In this document: in pieces, positions 40,223 through 49,653 of the stretch
Layout: every line of letters begins with the position of its first letter
Numbering within the stretch: the first letter of the stretch is position 1
Origin: Streptomyces sp. NBC_01353
GTDB taxonomy: Bacteria; Actinomycetota; Actinomycetes; Streptomycetales; Streptomycetaceae
DNA: 64,000 nt
NCBI RefSeq assembly: GCF_036237275.1
Contig: NZ_CP108352.1
Span: 2,852,001 to 2,916,000 of the forward strand
Direction: 5' to 3'
Translations under genes and position numbers: made by a program
Notes under the pieces: model-generated
What the model was told of the DNA's origin: nothing
Seen by the model: the letters and a program-made list of their open reading frames with translations, nothing else
Database searches by the model: none

Positions 40223-41140
40223 CTACGGCGCGAGCGGCAGAACACTCGCTCCGGACACGTCGAGGTCGAGCCGGTTCGCGGCCCATCCCTCTCCCGCCAG
40301 CCGGGCGACCTTGTCGGCCGTCCCGTGTTCGGCCAGCGCGAGCACCGTGGGGCCCGCGCCGGAGATGACCGCGGGGACTCCGTCCGCCCGCAGCCGGTTC
40401 ACAAGGGCGATACTCTCGGGCATCGCGGGGGCCCGGTACTCCTGGTGCAGCCGGTCCTCGGTGGCCGCGAGCAGCAGCTCGGGGCGGCGCGTCAGCGCCT
40501 CCACGAGGAGCGCGGCACGCCCGGCGTTGGCCGCGGCGTCGACGTGCGGGACGGTGCGCGGCAGCAGACCGCGGGCGGTCTCGGTCAGTACGGGCTTCCC
40601 GGGAACGAAAACCACCGGAACGATGGAATCCGAGGGATCCATCCTGATCGCCCGCGCGGCACCGGACTCGGTCCAGGCGAGCGTGAAGCCGCCGAGAAGA
40701 CAGGCGGCGACGTTGTCGGGGTGCCCCTCGATCTCCGTGGCGAGCTCGAGGAGGGCCGCCTCGTCGAGGCGGGCGTCGCCGCCTATGGTCACGGCGCGGG
40801 CGGCGACGATGCCGGCGCAGATGGCGGCGGAGGAGGAGCCGAGGCCGCGACCGTGCGGGATGCGGTTGGCGCAGACGACCTCGAGGCCGCGCGGCTGTCC
40901 GCCGAGCAGGTCGAAGGCCGTGCGCAGGGAGCGTACGAGCAGGTGGCTCTCGTCGCGCGGGAGCGTGTCGGCGCCCTCTCCGGCGATGTCGATGTGCAGC
41001 CCGGAGTCGGCGACCCGGACGACGACGTCGTCGTAGAGCCCCAGCGACAGGCCGAAGGCATCGAAGCCCGGGCCGAGGTTGGCGCTGGTGGCGGGAACGC
41101 GCACCCGTACGGCGGCGGCGCGGAACGCGGGACCGGCCAT
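40223..41140 (-). CDS. thrB: Homoserine kinase
   Basis: A 305-aa GHMP kinase that phosphorylates homoserine in threonine synthesis. The ATP-binding motif is PHGRGLGSSSAAICAG. The N-terminal VRVPATSANLGPGFDAFG and the C-terminal SGAGPTVLAL block are also conserved. It follows thrC but is separated by 370 bp containing a large hairpin, so it may be expressed partly independently. Confidence 0.96.
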   Translation of the reverse strand: MAGPAFRAAAVRVRVPATSANLGPGFDAFGLSLGLYDDVVVRVADSGLHIDIAGEGADTLPRDESHLLVRSLRTAFDLLGGQPRGLEVVCANRIPHGRGLGSSSAAICAGIVAARAVTIGGDARLDEAALLELATEIEGHPDNVAACLLGGFTLAWTESGAARAIRMDPSDSIVPVVFVPGKPVLTETARGLLPRTVPHVDAAANAGRAALLVEALTRRPELLLAATEDRLHQEYRAPAMPESIALVNRLRADGVPAVISGAGPTVLALAEHGTADKVARLAGEGWAANRLDLDVSGASVLPLAP

Positions 41141-41510
41141 CGCTCGATGACTCTCCTTGACTTGCGACTACGGGATTTCAAGAGAAGTACACGGAAACCC
41201 GGGGGCCGCTTCTGCCTCGGGGGCGACAACGGCAACGACACCGCGCATATGCAACGGGGCGGGTTCGGTACAGCCTATCGAAGGAAGGTTCTGTGGCGAC
41301 ATAGGGCGCACAGGAGGCGCACGATGCGTGTCGCGAGCCATCCTGTGCGCCTATGTACGTTCCTGATCGGGTTTCACCCCGGTGGCCCCTCCGCGCGGAG
41401 GGGCCGAATCAGGCCAGGCAGAGGCGGATCAGGCCAGATCAAGAGGCTGATCGGGCCGGGCGGGGCGGATCGGCCTCCTGCATCGAGGCCGATCGTGCCG
41501 GGCGGGCCGA
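41141..41510 (-). other. Intergenic region between thrC and thrB with hairpin and short repeats
   Basis: No gene is supported in these 370 bp. A long hairpin has arms 41300-41315 and 41341-41355 (CATAGG, a bulged G, GCGCACAGGA and complement), with a further short GCGCAC/GTGTCGC pairing in the loop. It could end thrC transcription. Between 41401 and 41525 the short word ATCAGGCC and variants recur several times beside the thrC stop codon, similar to the 3'-end duplications seen elsewhere in the window. Confidence 0.55.
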
Positions 41511-42581
41511 TCAGATCAGGCCGAGGCGCTCCGCGGCGGTCGCCGCGTCGACCGGGACGGTGACCGGCTGGGGTGCGCCGGCGACGGCCCAGTCGGGGTC
41601 CTTCAGGCCGTTGCCGGTGACCGTGCAGACGATCCGCTGGCCCGGGTCGACCTTGCCCTGCTCGGCGGCCTTCAGCAGACCGGCCACGGACGCGGCGGAG
41701 GCGGGCTCGACGAAGACGCCCTCCTGCGAGGCCAACAGCCGGTAGGCGCGCAGGATCTCACGGTCCGTCACCTCGTCGATGAAGCCGCCGGACTCGTCCC
41801 GCGCGGCGATCGCGAAGTCCCAGGAGGCCGGGTTGCCGATCCGGATCGCGGTGGCGATGGTCGACGGGTCCTTGACGACCTCGCCCCGCACGAGCGGCGC
41901 GGAGCCGGAGGCCTGGAAGCCCCACATGCGCGGGGTGTGCGTCGCGAGACCGTCCGCGGCGTACTCCCGGTACCCCTTCCAGTACGCCGTGATGTTGCCG
42001 GCGTTGCCCACGGGCAGGACATGGATGTCGGGGGCGTCGCCCAGCATGTCCACGATCTCGAACGCGGCGGTCTTCTGGCCCTCGATACGGACCGGGTTCA
42101 CCGAATTGACCAGCGCCACCGGGTAGTTCTCGGAGAGCGCGCGGGCCAGGGTGAGGCAGTCGTCGAAGTTGCCGTCGACCTGGAGGATCTTCGCGCCGTG
42201 CACGAGGGCCTGGCCCATCTTGCCGAGCGCGATCTTGCCCTGCGGCACGAGGACGGCCGACACCATCCCGGCGCGTACCGCGTAAGCCGCCGCGGACGCC
42301 GAGGTGTTGCCGGTGGAGGCGCAGATGACGGCCTGCGCGCCCTCCTCCTTGGCCTTGGAGATGGCCATGGTCATGCCGCGGTCTTTGAAGGAACCGGTGG
42401 GGTTGGCGCCCTCGACCTTGAGGTGCACCTCGCAGCCCGTGCGCTCGGAGAGGACCTGAGCGGGGACGAGCGGCGTGCCGCCCTCACGGAGCGTGACGAC
42501 GGGCGTCGTGTCCGTGACCGGAAGGCGGTCCCGGTACTCCTCGATGATGCCGCGCCACTGGTGGGTGCCCTTGCTGGTCAT
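41511..42581 (-). CDS. thrC: Threonine synthase
   Basis: A 356-aa PLP enzyme converting O-phosphohomoserine to threonine. The PLP Lys is in [10 protein letters not shown]. The phosphate-binding glycine loop is [12 protein letters not shown] and [14 protein letters not shown] is conserved. The length fits the short bacterial/archaeal form. It begins 6 bases after the hom stop, so the two are in one operon. Confidence 0.97.
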   Translation of the reverse strand: MTSKGTHQWRGIIEEYRDRLPVTDTTPVVTLREGGTPLVPAQVLSERTGCEVHLKVEGANPTGSFKDRGMTMAISKAKEEGAQAVICASTGNTSASAAAYAVRAGMVSAVLVPQGKIALGKMGQALVHGAKILQVDGNFDDCLTLARALSENYPVALVNSVNPVRIEGQKTAAFEIVDMLGDAPDIHVLPVGNAGNITAYWKGYREYAADGLATHTPRMWGFQASGSAPLVRGEVVKDPSTIATAIRIGNPASWDFAIAARDESGGFIDEVTDREILRAYRLLASQEGVFVEPASAASVAGLLKAAEQGKVDPGQRIVCTVTGNGLKDPDWAVAGAPQPVTVPVDAATAAERLGLI

Positions 42582-42587
42582 GGGTCC

Positions 42588-43880
42588 TTACTCCCCTTCA
42601 ACACGCATGATGCTGGCGACACCGCGCACGGTGTCGAGCTTGCGCAGCGCCTCGACGGTCCCGGAGAGGGCGGCGTCGGGCGCGCGGTGGGTGACGACGA
42701 CGAGGGAGGCCTCGCCGTCCTTGCCCTGCTGGCGCACCGTATCGATGGATACGCCGTGCTCGGCGAAGACCGTCGCGACCTGGGCGAGTACGCCAGGCTT
42801 GTCGGCCACGTCGAGGCTGATGTGGTACCGCGTCACGACCTCGCCCATGGGGCTCACGGGCAGCTGGGTGTACGCGGACTCGCCGGGGCCGGTGGCCTCG
42901 TTGAGCTTGTTGCGGCACACGGCGACCAGGTCGCCGAGGACGGCCGAGGCGGTCGGAGAACCGCCGGCGCCGGGGCCGTAGAACATGAGCCGCCCGGCGG
43001 CCTCGGCCTCGACGAAGACCGCGTTGTAGGCCTCGCGGACGGAGGCGAGCGGGTGGCTCAGCGGGATCATCGCGGGGTGCACGCGCGCGGTGACGGAGCC
43101 GCCGTCGGCGGAGCGCTCACAGATGGCGAGCAGCTTGATGGTGCAGCCCATGCGCTTGGCGGAGGCGAAGTCGGCGGCGGTGACCTCGGTCATGCCCTCG
43201 CGGTAGACGTCGTCGAGGCGTACACGGGTGTGGAAGGCGATCCCGGCGAGGATGGCGGCCTTGGCGGCGGCGTCGAAGCCCTCCACGTCGGCGGTCGGGT
43301 CGGCCTCGGCGTACCCGAGGGCGGTGGCCTCGTCGAGCGCTTCGGAGTACCCGGCACCGTTGGTGTCCATCCGGTCGAGGATGAAGTTGGTGGTCCCGTT
43401 GACGATGCCCATCACACGGTTGATCTTGTCGCCGGCGAGGGACTCGCGCAGCGGCCGGATGAGCGGGATGGCGCCCGCGACGGCGGCCTCGTAGTACAGG
43501 TCCTGGCCGTGCTGGTCGGCGGAGGCGTAGAGGTTCGCGCCGTCCTGGGCGAGGAGCGCCTTGTTGGCCGAGACGACGGAGGCGCCGTGCTCGAAGGCGG
43601 TGGTGATCAGGGTGCGGGCGGGCTCGACCCCGCCGATGACCTCGACGACGACGTCGATGTCGCCCCGTTTGACCAGGGCGGTGGCGTCGGTGGTGATCAG
43701 CTCCGCGGAGATGCCCTCACGGACCTTGTCCGGGCGGCGGACCGCCACGCCGGCGAGCTCGACCGGGGCGCCGATGCGCGCGGCGAGGTCGTCGGCGTGC
43801 GTCGTCATGATGCGCGCCACCTCTGAGCCGACCACACCACAGCCCAGCAGCGCCACCTTCAGCGGACGCGTACGCATCAT
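42588..43880 (-). CDS. hom: Homoserine dehydrogenase
   Basis: A 430-aa monofunctional enzyme that reduces aspartate semialdehyde to homoserine. The NAD(P) fold has VALLGCGVVGSEV. The catalytic domain shows GIVNGTTNFIL and GYAEADPTADVEGFDAAAK. A C-terminal ACT domain (about 350-430, YHISLDVADKPGVLAQVATVF) would give threonine feedback. ATG 43880 or 43877 is the start. Transcription continues into thrC. Confidence 0.97.
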   Translation of the reverse strand: MMRTRPLKVALLGCGVVGSEVARIMTTHADDLAARIGAPVELAGVAVRRPDKVREGISAELITTDATALVKRGDIDVVVEVIGGVEPARTLITTAFEHGASVVSANKALLAQDGANLYASADQHGQDLYYEAAVAGAIPLIRPLRESLAGDKINRVMGIVNGTTNFILDRMDTNGAGYSEALDEATALGYAEADPTADVEGFDAAAKAAILAGIAFHTRVRLDDVYREGMTEVTAADFASAKRMGCTIKLLAICERSADGGSVTARVHPAMIPLSHPLASVREAYNAVFVEAEAAGRLMFYGPGAGGSPTASAVLGDLVAVCRNKLNEATGPGESAYTQLPVSPMGEVVTRYHISLDVADKPGVLAQVATVFAEHGVSIDTVRQQGKDGEASLVVVTHRAPDAALSGTVEALRKLDTVRGVASIMRVEGE

Positions 43881-43984
43881 CCGACCTCGTTTCTCGTACT
43901 ACTTCGTATCTCTACGGTTGGACCAGTCTCACTCACCGGACGAGGGTTTCTGCCCTTCGTCCGGATCCTGAGACGCTTATTTCA

Positions 43985-45376
43985 TCACCCGACATCGAGA
44001 CGCAGGAGATCTTCCTCCGTCTCACGCCGGACGATCACCTTCGCCTCGCCCTCGCGCACGGCGACGACGGGCGGGCGGAGTGCGTGGTTGTAGTTGCTGG
44101 CCATGGAGCGGCAGTACGCCCCGGTGGCCGGTACGGCGATGAGATCGCCGGGGGCGATGTCGGCGGGCAGGAACGCGTCCCGTACGACGATGTCGCCACT
44201 CTCGCAGTGCTTGCCGACGACGCGGGTGAGCATGGGCTCGGCGTCACTCGTCCGCGACACCAGGGCGACGCTGTACTCGGCGTCGTACAGCGCGGTGCGG
44301 ATGTTGTCCGACATGCCGCCGTCGACGCTGACGTACGTCCGCAGCCCTGCGAGGGGCTTGACGGTGCCGACCTCGTACAGGGTGAAGGCGGTGGGCCCGA
44401 CGATGGCGCGCCCGGGCTCGACGGAGATGCGCGGCGTACGGAGTCCTGCCGCCTCGCACTCACGGGTGACGATCTCGGTGAGGGCCTTGGCGATGTGGTG
44501 CGGCTCGCGGGGGTCGTCCTCGGAGGTGTAGGCGATACCGAGGCCGCCGCCGAGGTCGATCTCGGGGAGCTCGACGCCGTGCTCGTCGCGTACCTCGGCG
44601 AGCAGCTGGACGACGCGGCGGGCGGACACCTCGAAGCCGGCCATGTCGAAGATCTGCGACCCGATGTGCGAGTGGATGCCGATGAGCTCGAGCCCGTCGA
44701 GCTTGAGGGTCCTGCGGACGGCCTCGGCGGCCTGTCCACCGGCGAGGGCGATGCCGAACTTCTGGTCCTCGTGGGCGGTGGCGATGAACTCGTGCGTGTG
44801 AGCCTCGACGCCGACCGTCACCCGGATCTGCACGCGCTGCCGCTTGCCGAGGGACTCGGCGATGTGGGCGACGCGGACGATCTCCTGGAAGGAGTCGAGG
44901 ACGATGCGCCCGACGCCGACCTCGACGGCGCGCTGGATCTCTTCCTGGGACTTGTTGTTCCCGTGGAAGGCGATGCGCTCGGCGGGCATCCCGACGGAGA
45001 GGGCGGTGGTGAGCTCGCCGCCGGAACAGACGTCCAGATTCAGCCCCTCCTCCTTCAGCCACCGCACGATGGCGCGGGAGAGGAAGGCCTTGCCGGCGTA
45101 GAAGACGTCGGCGTCGGCGCCGAAGGCGTCGGCCCAGGCACGGCAGCGGGCACGGAAGTCGGCCTCGTCGAGGAAGTACGCCGGGGTGCCGAACTGCTCG
45201 CGGAGCTCGTCGACTCCGATGCCGCCGACGGTGACGACACCGCGGTCGTTGCGCTCGACGGTCCTGGCCCAGACCTTGGGGTCGAGGAGGTTCAGGTCGG
45301 AGGGCGGGGCGGTGTAGTGCCCTTCGGGGAGGACGTCGGCGTGACGGGGCCCGGCGGGGTGGGCGGAACGGCTCAT
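43985..45376 (-). CDS. lysA: Diaminopimelate decarboxylase
   Basis: A 463-aa PLP enzyme that makes lysine from meso-diaminopimelate. The PLP Lys is in [11 protein letters not shown]. The [10 protein letters not shown] and [11 protein letters not shown] blocks, the GGGLGIAY phosphate loop and the CESGD motif that donates the active-site Cys are all present. It lies 12 bases after the ArgS-like gene and about 100 bases before hom. Confidence 0.97.
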   Translation of the reverse strand: MSRSAHPAGPRHADVLPEGHYTAPPSDLNLLDPKVWARTVERNDRGVVTVGGIGVDELREQFGTPAYFLDEADFRARCRAWADAFGADADVFYAGKAFLSRAIVRWLKEEGLNLDVCSGGELTTALSVGMPAERIAFHGNNKSQEEIQRAVEVGVGRIVLDSFQEIVRVAHIAESLGKRQRVQIRVTVGVEAHTHEFIATAHEDQKFGIALAGGQAAEAVRRTLKLDGLELIGIHSHIGSQIFDMAGFEVSARRVVQLLAEVRDEHGVELPEIDLGGGLGIAYTSEDDPREPHHIAKALTEIVTRECEAAGLRTPRISVEPGRAIVGPTAFTLYEVGTVKPLAGLRTYVSVDGGMSDNIRTALYDAEYSVALVSRTSDAEPMLTRVVGKHCESGDIVVRDAFLPADIAPGDLIAVPATGAYCRSMASNYNHALRPPVVAVREGEAKVIVRRETEEDLLRLDVG

Positions 45377-45388
45377 GTCTGCAATCTT

Positions 45389-46681
45389 TCAAATCTGGTC
45401 GGGTGCGCTGATGCCGAGCAGGGAGAGGCCACCGGCGAGCACCACCCCGGCGGCTTCGGCGAGCGCGAGCCGGGAGCGATGGGCGGCCGAGGGTTTCTCG
45501 TCGCCGAGGGGCAGGACGGTGTGCTGGAAGTCGAGCAGCGCATCGGCGACGACTTCGAGGTGCCGGGCGACCCGATCGGGGGCACGGTGGCGGGCGGCGC
45601 CGGCGAGGACGACGGGGTGGTCGCCGAGGGCGCGGGTGAGGACCTGGGCGTCGTCGGTGGTGGCGACGGCGGGGGCGGGGACCTGGGCGTCGTCGGTGGT
45701 GACGACGGCGGGGGCGGGGACCTGGGCGTCGTCGGTGGTGACGACGGCGGGGGTGCCGGCGGCGGGGGTGGGTGTGCCGGCGTCTTCGACGGTGGGACGG
45801 TCGCCGGAGGCAGGGGTGGGCGCACCGGCGTCTTCGACGGTGCGGTCGGGCCGGCTGGAGAACTGGAGCTGCTCGGCGTTACGGAGGAGGGCGCGGGTAC
45901 GGGAGTAGGCGTACCGGACGCGGAAGAGGGGGTTGTCCTCGTGCTGATGGAGAAGCTCGTCGCCGAGCCGGGCCCGGTCGTGCGAGGCGGCGGAGAGGAG
46001 CCCCCAACGAGCGGCGTCGACGCCGAGGCGGCGGAGGAGGGCGCGGGGGGCGTCGGGAACGGGAAGGGGCGCGATGTCGACGGGAAGGCTCTGCTCGCCT
46101 TGGTCCTCGATCCGCACGCCGAGGAGGGCCCAGTCGGGGTCGGGGGCGCCCTGGCAGTGGGTGCGGACGGGGGTGCCTTGGGAGGCGAGGATGCGCCGCA
46201 GCGAGTCGGCGGTGACGGCGGCGCGGAGGTCGGCGCGGTGGACAAGCTCGTGGCCGGTCCGGTGTCGGGTCGGGCGTCCGGTCTGTTGTCCGGTCGGGTG
46301 TCCGGTCGGGTGTCCGGTCGGGTCTGGCTGGCGCCACCCGTACTGGTGCCCCTGGCGGAGGATCTCGCGCACGAGGTCCTGCTGCGCACCCTGGCGCAGG
46401 GTGAAGTTGAGGAATCCGGGACCGGTGATGTCGACGGCGGCGAGCCCGGGGCTGTGGTGGAGCCGGTCCTTGAGGATGGAGGCCACATCGAGGGGCGTGC
46501 GCCGAGCGGCGCGAGCGAGGGTCAGCGCCACATTGCTGGCGTAGTCCCCGCGCCCGCCGGGCCGGGGCCGCTCGATCTTGATGTGCCGGGGCATGTCTCC
46601 GCCGTCGACCCTCAGCGCACCGTCGTCGACCGCACGGCGCACGGCGTGCAGCACGGTGAGGGAGAGGTCCGCGGGGGTCAC
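45389..46681 (-). CDS. nrtL: ArgS-related anticodon-binding protein without a catalytic core
   Basis: A 430-aa protein built from arginyl-tRNA synthetase parts. The N-terminal additional domain (RGDYASNVALTLA, GPGFLNFTL) and a C-terminal DALR anticodon-binding domain are kept. The Rossmann core is reduced to a remnant (GHELVHRADLRAAVTADSLRR) without HIGH or KMSK. Inserted in it are TGHP-type repeats and three 13-residue repeats with the core TTDDAQV. GTG 46681 lies 6 bases after TACGCT, suggesting a leaderless mRNA. It resembles the streptomycete family NCBI calls NrtL, as I recall. A tRNA-binding role is inferred. Confidence 0.85.
   Translation of the reverse strand: MTPADLSLTVLHAVRRAVDDGALRVDGGDMPRHIKIERPRPGGRGDYASNVALTLARAARRTPLDVASILKDRLHHSPGLAAVDITGPGFLNFTLRQGAQQDLVREILRQGHQYGWRQPDPTGHPTGHPTGQQTGRPTRHRTGHELVHRADLRAAVTADSLRRILASQGTPVRTHCQGAPDPDWALLGVRIEDQGEQSLPVDIAPLPVPDAPRALLRRLGVDAARWGLLSAASHDRARLGDELLHQHEDNPLFRVRYAYSRTRALLRNAEQLQFSSRPDRTVEDAGAPTPASGDRPTVEDAGTPTPAAGTPAVVTTDDAQVPAPAVVTTDDAQVPAPAVATTDDAQVLTRALGDHPVVLAGAARHRAPDRVARHLEVVADALLDFQHTVLPLGDEKPSAAHRSRLALAEAAGVVLAGGLSLLGISAPDQI
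45641..45757. repeat. Three 39-bp tandem repeats inside nrtL
   Basis: Units start at 45641, 45680 and 45719 and encode 13-residue Ala/Val/Thr/Asp-rich repeats in a linker. The in-frame period suggests slippage or recombination in a tolerant linker. Confidence 0.85.
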
Positions 46682-46810
46682 GGGACAAGCGTATGGGAGA
46701 AGGGGGGTCGGAACGCGAACCGGTTTCGCAATGCGGGCAGGAGGGGGCGGGCGGGCGCATGGGTGGGCCGCACTCACGGACGACCCCAGCCCACGGTGGA
46801 GACCCACGCG

Positions 46811-47278
46811 CTAATGGGACCCGCTAGGACTGCCGGCGCGTCCGGCCCCGTGTCTGCCGTCGACGGCAGAAGGCCCCTCCTGTGCGTCACGCCGCTCGCC
46901 GCGCTCCCGATGCATGAGCTGCCGCACGACGCGGACGAGCTCGGCGGGCTCGAAGGGCTTGGCGAGGAACGCGTCGACACCGGCCGCGACACCGCTGTCC
47001 ATCTCGTGCTGCGTACAGGCACTGACGATGGCGACGGGCACATGACTGGTCCGCGGATCGGACCGCAGTTTCTCGGCGGTACGCAACCCGTCCAAGCGGG
47101 GCATGACGACGTCGAGGGTGACGACATCAGGACAGACCTGATGCACGACATCCAGACACTCGGCACCATCGGCCGCGGTCACGACCTCGAACCCCTCGAG
47201 TTCGAGATTGACCCTGATCAACTGCCGGATCACCCGGTTGTCATCGACAACGAGCACCCGACCGGGCACGCCTGACAC
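46811..47278 (-). CDS. Single-domain response regulator
   Basis: A 155-aa CheY-like receiver without an output domain. It has the acidic pair VVDDN, the phospho-acceptor Asp in VVTLDVVMPRLDG (about residue 57), Ser/Thr in AIVSA and Lys in FLAKPFEPAE. The last 30 residues are disordered. GTG 47278 (or GTG 47269) follows a TACTCT box by 6 bases, so the mRNA may be leaderless. No kinase gene is adjacent; partners are unknown. It is divergent from tRNA-Arg. Confidence 0.85.
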   Translation of the reverse strand: MSGVPGRVLVVDDNRVIRQLIRVNLELEGFEVVTAADGAECLDVVHQVCPDVVTLDVVMPRLDGLRTAEKLRSDPRTSHVPVAIVSACTQHEMDSGVAAGVDAFLAKPFEPAELVRVVRQLMHRERGERRDAQEGPSAVDGRHGAGRAGSPSGSH

Positions 47279-47377
47279 ACGACGAGAGTAGGTCGCGGGG
47301 AGAGGCTGCGTCCGGGTTTTGCCCACTTCCGACCCGTGAGGGGGAACGAGGGGTCGGTGACGCGACGGAAATACCTG

Positions 47378-47408
47378 TTCACAGGCACTGCTCGGATGCT
47401 GGTAGGGT
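47378..47408 (+). promoter_or_regulatory. Promoter of tRNA-Arg
   Basis: TTCACA (47378-47383) and TAGGGT (47403-47408) are separated by 19 bp and lie 30 bases before the tRNA 5' end, suited to a vegetative promoter. Confidence 0.5.
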
Positions 47409-47437
47409 TCTACCCGTCGCCGCCGAACACGGCGGAC

Positions 47438-47509
47438 GCCCCCGTAGCTCAGGGGATAGAGCAACGGCCTCCGGAGCCGTGTGCGCAGGTTCGAATCCTG
47501 CCGGGGGCA
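47438..47509 (+). tRNA. tRNA-Arg (anticodon CCG)
   Basis: The cloverleaf is complete: acceptor stem GCCCCCG with CGGGGGC, D arm GCTC/GAGC, anticodon stem ACGGC/GCCGT with loop CTCCGGA (anticodon CCG at 47471-47473), and T arm GCAGG-TTCGAAT-CCTGC. The discriminator base is A and CCA is not encoded. It reads CGG codons. Its 3' end is the integration site of the adjacent element. Confidence 0.97.
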
Positions 47510-47563
47510 CAGAAGCCGGACCAGCGTGGTCAACCCGCTGACCTGCGGAAGTGCCAGACATCG

Positions 47564-47596
47564 AGAGCCGGACCCAGTCCCACTGGGTCCGGCTCT
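47564..47596. terminator. Terminator between tRNA-Arg and int
   Basis: A perfect 15-bp stem (47564-47578 with 47582-47596) with a CCC loop and following TTTGT. It can end transcription from the tRNA and from int, which converges on it. Confidence 0.85.
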
Positions 47597-47652
47597 TTGT
47601 CGTTGCGTGTAGCTGATCGCGAGTGAGTGGCGAGTGAGATTTCAGCGGGGAC

Positions 47653-49155
47653 TCAGGCCCCGTTGGCACCACCCCCCTGTCCATCCCCCTCGGGCTCGAT
47701 GCCCCAGCCCATTGCCTTCTCGATCTTCCTGTTGTTCAACTCCTCGTGTCCGTCGATGCAGCCCTCGTAGCGCCGGTGGATGACCTCGGGCGAGTTGCCC
47801 GCACGGCGAGCCACCTCGGCGACGGGAACGCCCGCGTTCAGCCAGTTCGTGATGCACGTGTGTCGCAGGTCGTACGGCCGGTGAGCAAGCGGGGATTCCA
47901 CCTTGTCCGGCGGAAGGGCGATCGGCCGAGCCTCCTGCCAGACCCTCCAGTAGCTGGACGTCCCGAGCACGGCGCCGCGCTCGTTGGCGAAGAGCCGGCC
48001 GTCCTTCGCCGGGCCGAACTCCTCTATGTGCGCGCGGAGCATGGCGACCAGCGTCGGAGGAATCGGGACCGGACGATCCGCCTTGGGCTCCCGGGACTTG
48101 AGCCCGCGCTTGTCGTGGCGCTGTCCCGAGTCCGTCCACCTCTTGCCGGACACCGGCCGAGTCTCCCTGAGGGTGAGCGTCCCCCACCCCTTCTCGGGGA
48201 GGTAGCAGTCCTTCTTCCGGAGCCCCACCGCCTCGGCCGGCCGCATCGCCGCGTACAGCTGGCAGGCGAAGAACGCAACGAGACGCCGCCCGCGGTTCCG
48301 GTGGACAGACCCCACGTACGAGACGCCCGTCAGGAGCTGATCGCCCTGGATGGCGTTGACCAGGACCCGAGGGTCCACCACATCGCCCTTGGTGGACCCC
48401 GTGCGCTTCACTCCCAGGAGGGGGTTCTCTTCCAGGTACCCGCACTCGATGGCGTACTCCATGGCCGTGTTGAAGCCGCGACGCCGGCGCTTGTACGTCT
48501 CACCCGCTGCCGGGGTGTCATCCAGCTTGAACGAGAGCCGGTACTGGATGTCCCGCACTACCTTGGGATCGGTGAGGGCCGAGAGAGCCAACGAACGGTT
48601 CTGGAGCCACGCGCAAGCCGCCGCGAGATCGGGCGGCGGGTCCTCGCCCTTATGGGCCGGTACGACCGCCCACCGCATCGCGAGACGCACGTCCTCCGCC
48701 GCGGGCGCCTTCTTCCCTTCCTCCATCATCGCGAGCGCCACTGTGGCCAGGCTGTCGGCCAGCCCCTCACGGGTCTTGGCCGCCGCCGTGCGCCACCGGC
48801 TCGCCATGTACTCGCGGCTGAAGTCCCACCACGAGGGATCGGGCTTCTCGTTCGCCTTGGCGGCAGCCGCTCGAAGTTCGGACTCCGGCAGACCGGATTC
48901 CACGTCGAACGCCTCGCCCTTCCGCATCGCTTGCCACAGCTCGGAGCGGCGGCTCTCGGCGAGGGCGACAGTGGCGAAGCTGGCGGCCTTCACCTTTCCC
49001 GCTACCGTCCAACGGATCTGGTACGGAGCCTTCTTGCTCCGCACCTGGTTGACCTTCCACACCCGTACGTCTGTGGAGAGGGTCAGAGCCTCCGACGGCG
49101 ATGGGCGCCCGCTGGTGCGGGCGCCCGTCGCCGTGCTGGTCTTGCGGTGGGTCAC
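47653..49155 (-). CDS. int: Tyrosine recombinase (integrase)
   Basis: A 500-aa site-specific recombinase that would integrate and excise the element at tRNA-Arg. After an arm-binding-like N-terminus (about 30-110) and a core-binding domain comes the catalytic domain. It has Arg in AAMRPAEAVGLR, the RPYDLRHT block with the second Arg, and the Tyr nucleophile in VIHRRYEGCIDG. GTG 49155 follows GGAGG and overlaps the xis stop (GTGA). It ends 144 bases from the tRNA. Confidence 0.95.
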   Translation of the reverse strand: MTHRKTSTATGARTSGRPSPSEALTLSTDVRVWKVNQVRSKKAPYQIRWTVAGKVKAASFATVALAESRRSELWQAMRKGEAFDVESGLPESELRAAAAKANEKPDPSWWDFSREYMASRWRTAAAKTREGLADSLATVALAMMEEGKKAPAAEDVRLAMRWAVVPAHKGEDPPPDLAAACAWLQNRSLALSALTDPKVVRDIQYRLSFKLDDTPAAGETYKRRRRGFNTAMEYAIECGYLEENPLLGVKRTGSTKGDVVDPRVLVNAIQGDQLLTGVSYVGSVHRNRGRRLVAFFACQLYAAMRPAEAVGLRKKDCYLPEKGWGTLTLRETRPVSGKRWTDSGQRHDKRGLKSREPKADRPVPIPPTLVAMLRAHIEEFGPAKDGRLFANERGAVLGTSSYWRVWQEARPIALPPDKVESPLAHRPYDLRHTCITNWLNAGVPVAEVARRAGNSPEVIHRRYEGCIDGHEELNNRKIEKAMGWGIEPEGDGQGGGANGA

Positions 49156-49343
49156 GCGGCTTCCTCCAGTGTCTCGATCCAGCGCTCCAGCTCGGAGCGG
49201 CGGATGCGCACCGCACCGTTCGGGAGCTTGATGGCCTTCGGGCCCTTCCTGAGCTGCCGCCAGCGGTAGAACGTCGCTCGTGGTACTCCGATCTCTTCGA
49301 TGACTTGAGGGATGGACAACATCTCGTCGCGCGGCTTGGCCAC
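49152..49343 (-). CDS. xis: Excisionase (Xis), helix-turn-helix
   Basis: A 63-aa basic protein with a MerR-like winged helix: MLSIPQVIEEIGVPRATFYRWR, interrupted only by position, then AIKLPNGAVRIRRSELERW. GTG 49343 follows AAGGAGGAG. It overlaps int, the standard coupled arrangement for excision control in AICEs. Confidence 0.88.
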   Translation of the reverse strand: MAKPRDEMLSIPQVIEEIGVPRATFYRWRQLRKGPKAIKLPNGAVRIRRSELERWIETLEEAA

Positions 49344-49401
49344 GACTCCTCCTTGGGCGAGAGGGCAAGGGGTCGTTCGGAAGCGGAGCGTCTGGAGTGC
49401 C

Positions 49402-49647
49402 GCCACAGAAACCACGAAATACACAGAAAGCCGGGGCAGGTGCTCTGGCCTGCGGGAACTCCGGTGGGGGCAGGGCGCCACAGAAACCGCAGGAAGTCCC
49501 ACAGAAATAGGGGGCCCGGGGTGGGCGGGTATTTGTGTGGGACTTCCGTGGGTTTCTGTGGCAGCTGCCTGCCTGCCGTCCCTGACGGTGTCTGTGCAGG
49601 TCAGGGACGGGGCGGGGCTATTTCTGTGATTCTGTGGTTTCTGTGGC
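49402..49647. repeat. Iteron-like array, candidate replication origin
   Basis: The 12-bp word GCCACAGAAACC occurs four times: at 49402-49413 and 49477-49488 on the plus strand, and at 49551-49562 and 49636-49647 on the minus strand, spaced by 75, 74 and 85 bp. Degenerate copies lie at 49421, 49499, 49620 and 49629. An 18-bp inverted repeat with one mismatch (49492-49509 with 49530-49547) and a 9-bp one (49578-49586 with 49600-49608) sit between. The block fills the 310-bp gap between xis and the DUF3987 gene and holds no gene. It is likely an origin or a control site for replication or excision. Confidence 0.72.
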
Positions 49648-49653
49648 GGGGGT

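Noticed and set aside
37924-40368. An 814-codon plus-strand frame opposite rho
   Set aside because: Antisense shadow of rho; low-complexity Leu/Gly/Val-rich translation and no start signal.
44084-47275. A 1063-codon open frame on the plus strand
   Set aside because: It runs antisense across lysA and the ArgS-like gene, both strongly supported; its Gly/Val/Asp-rich product is the usual shadow of high-GC genes.
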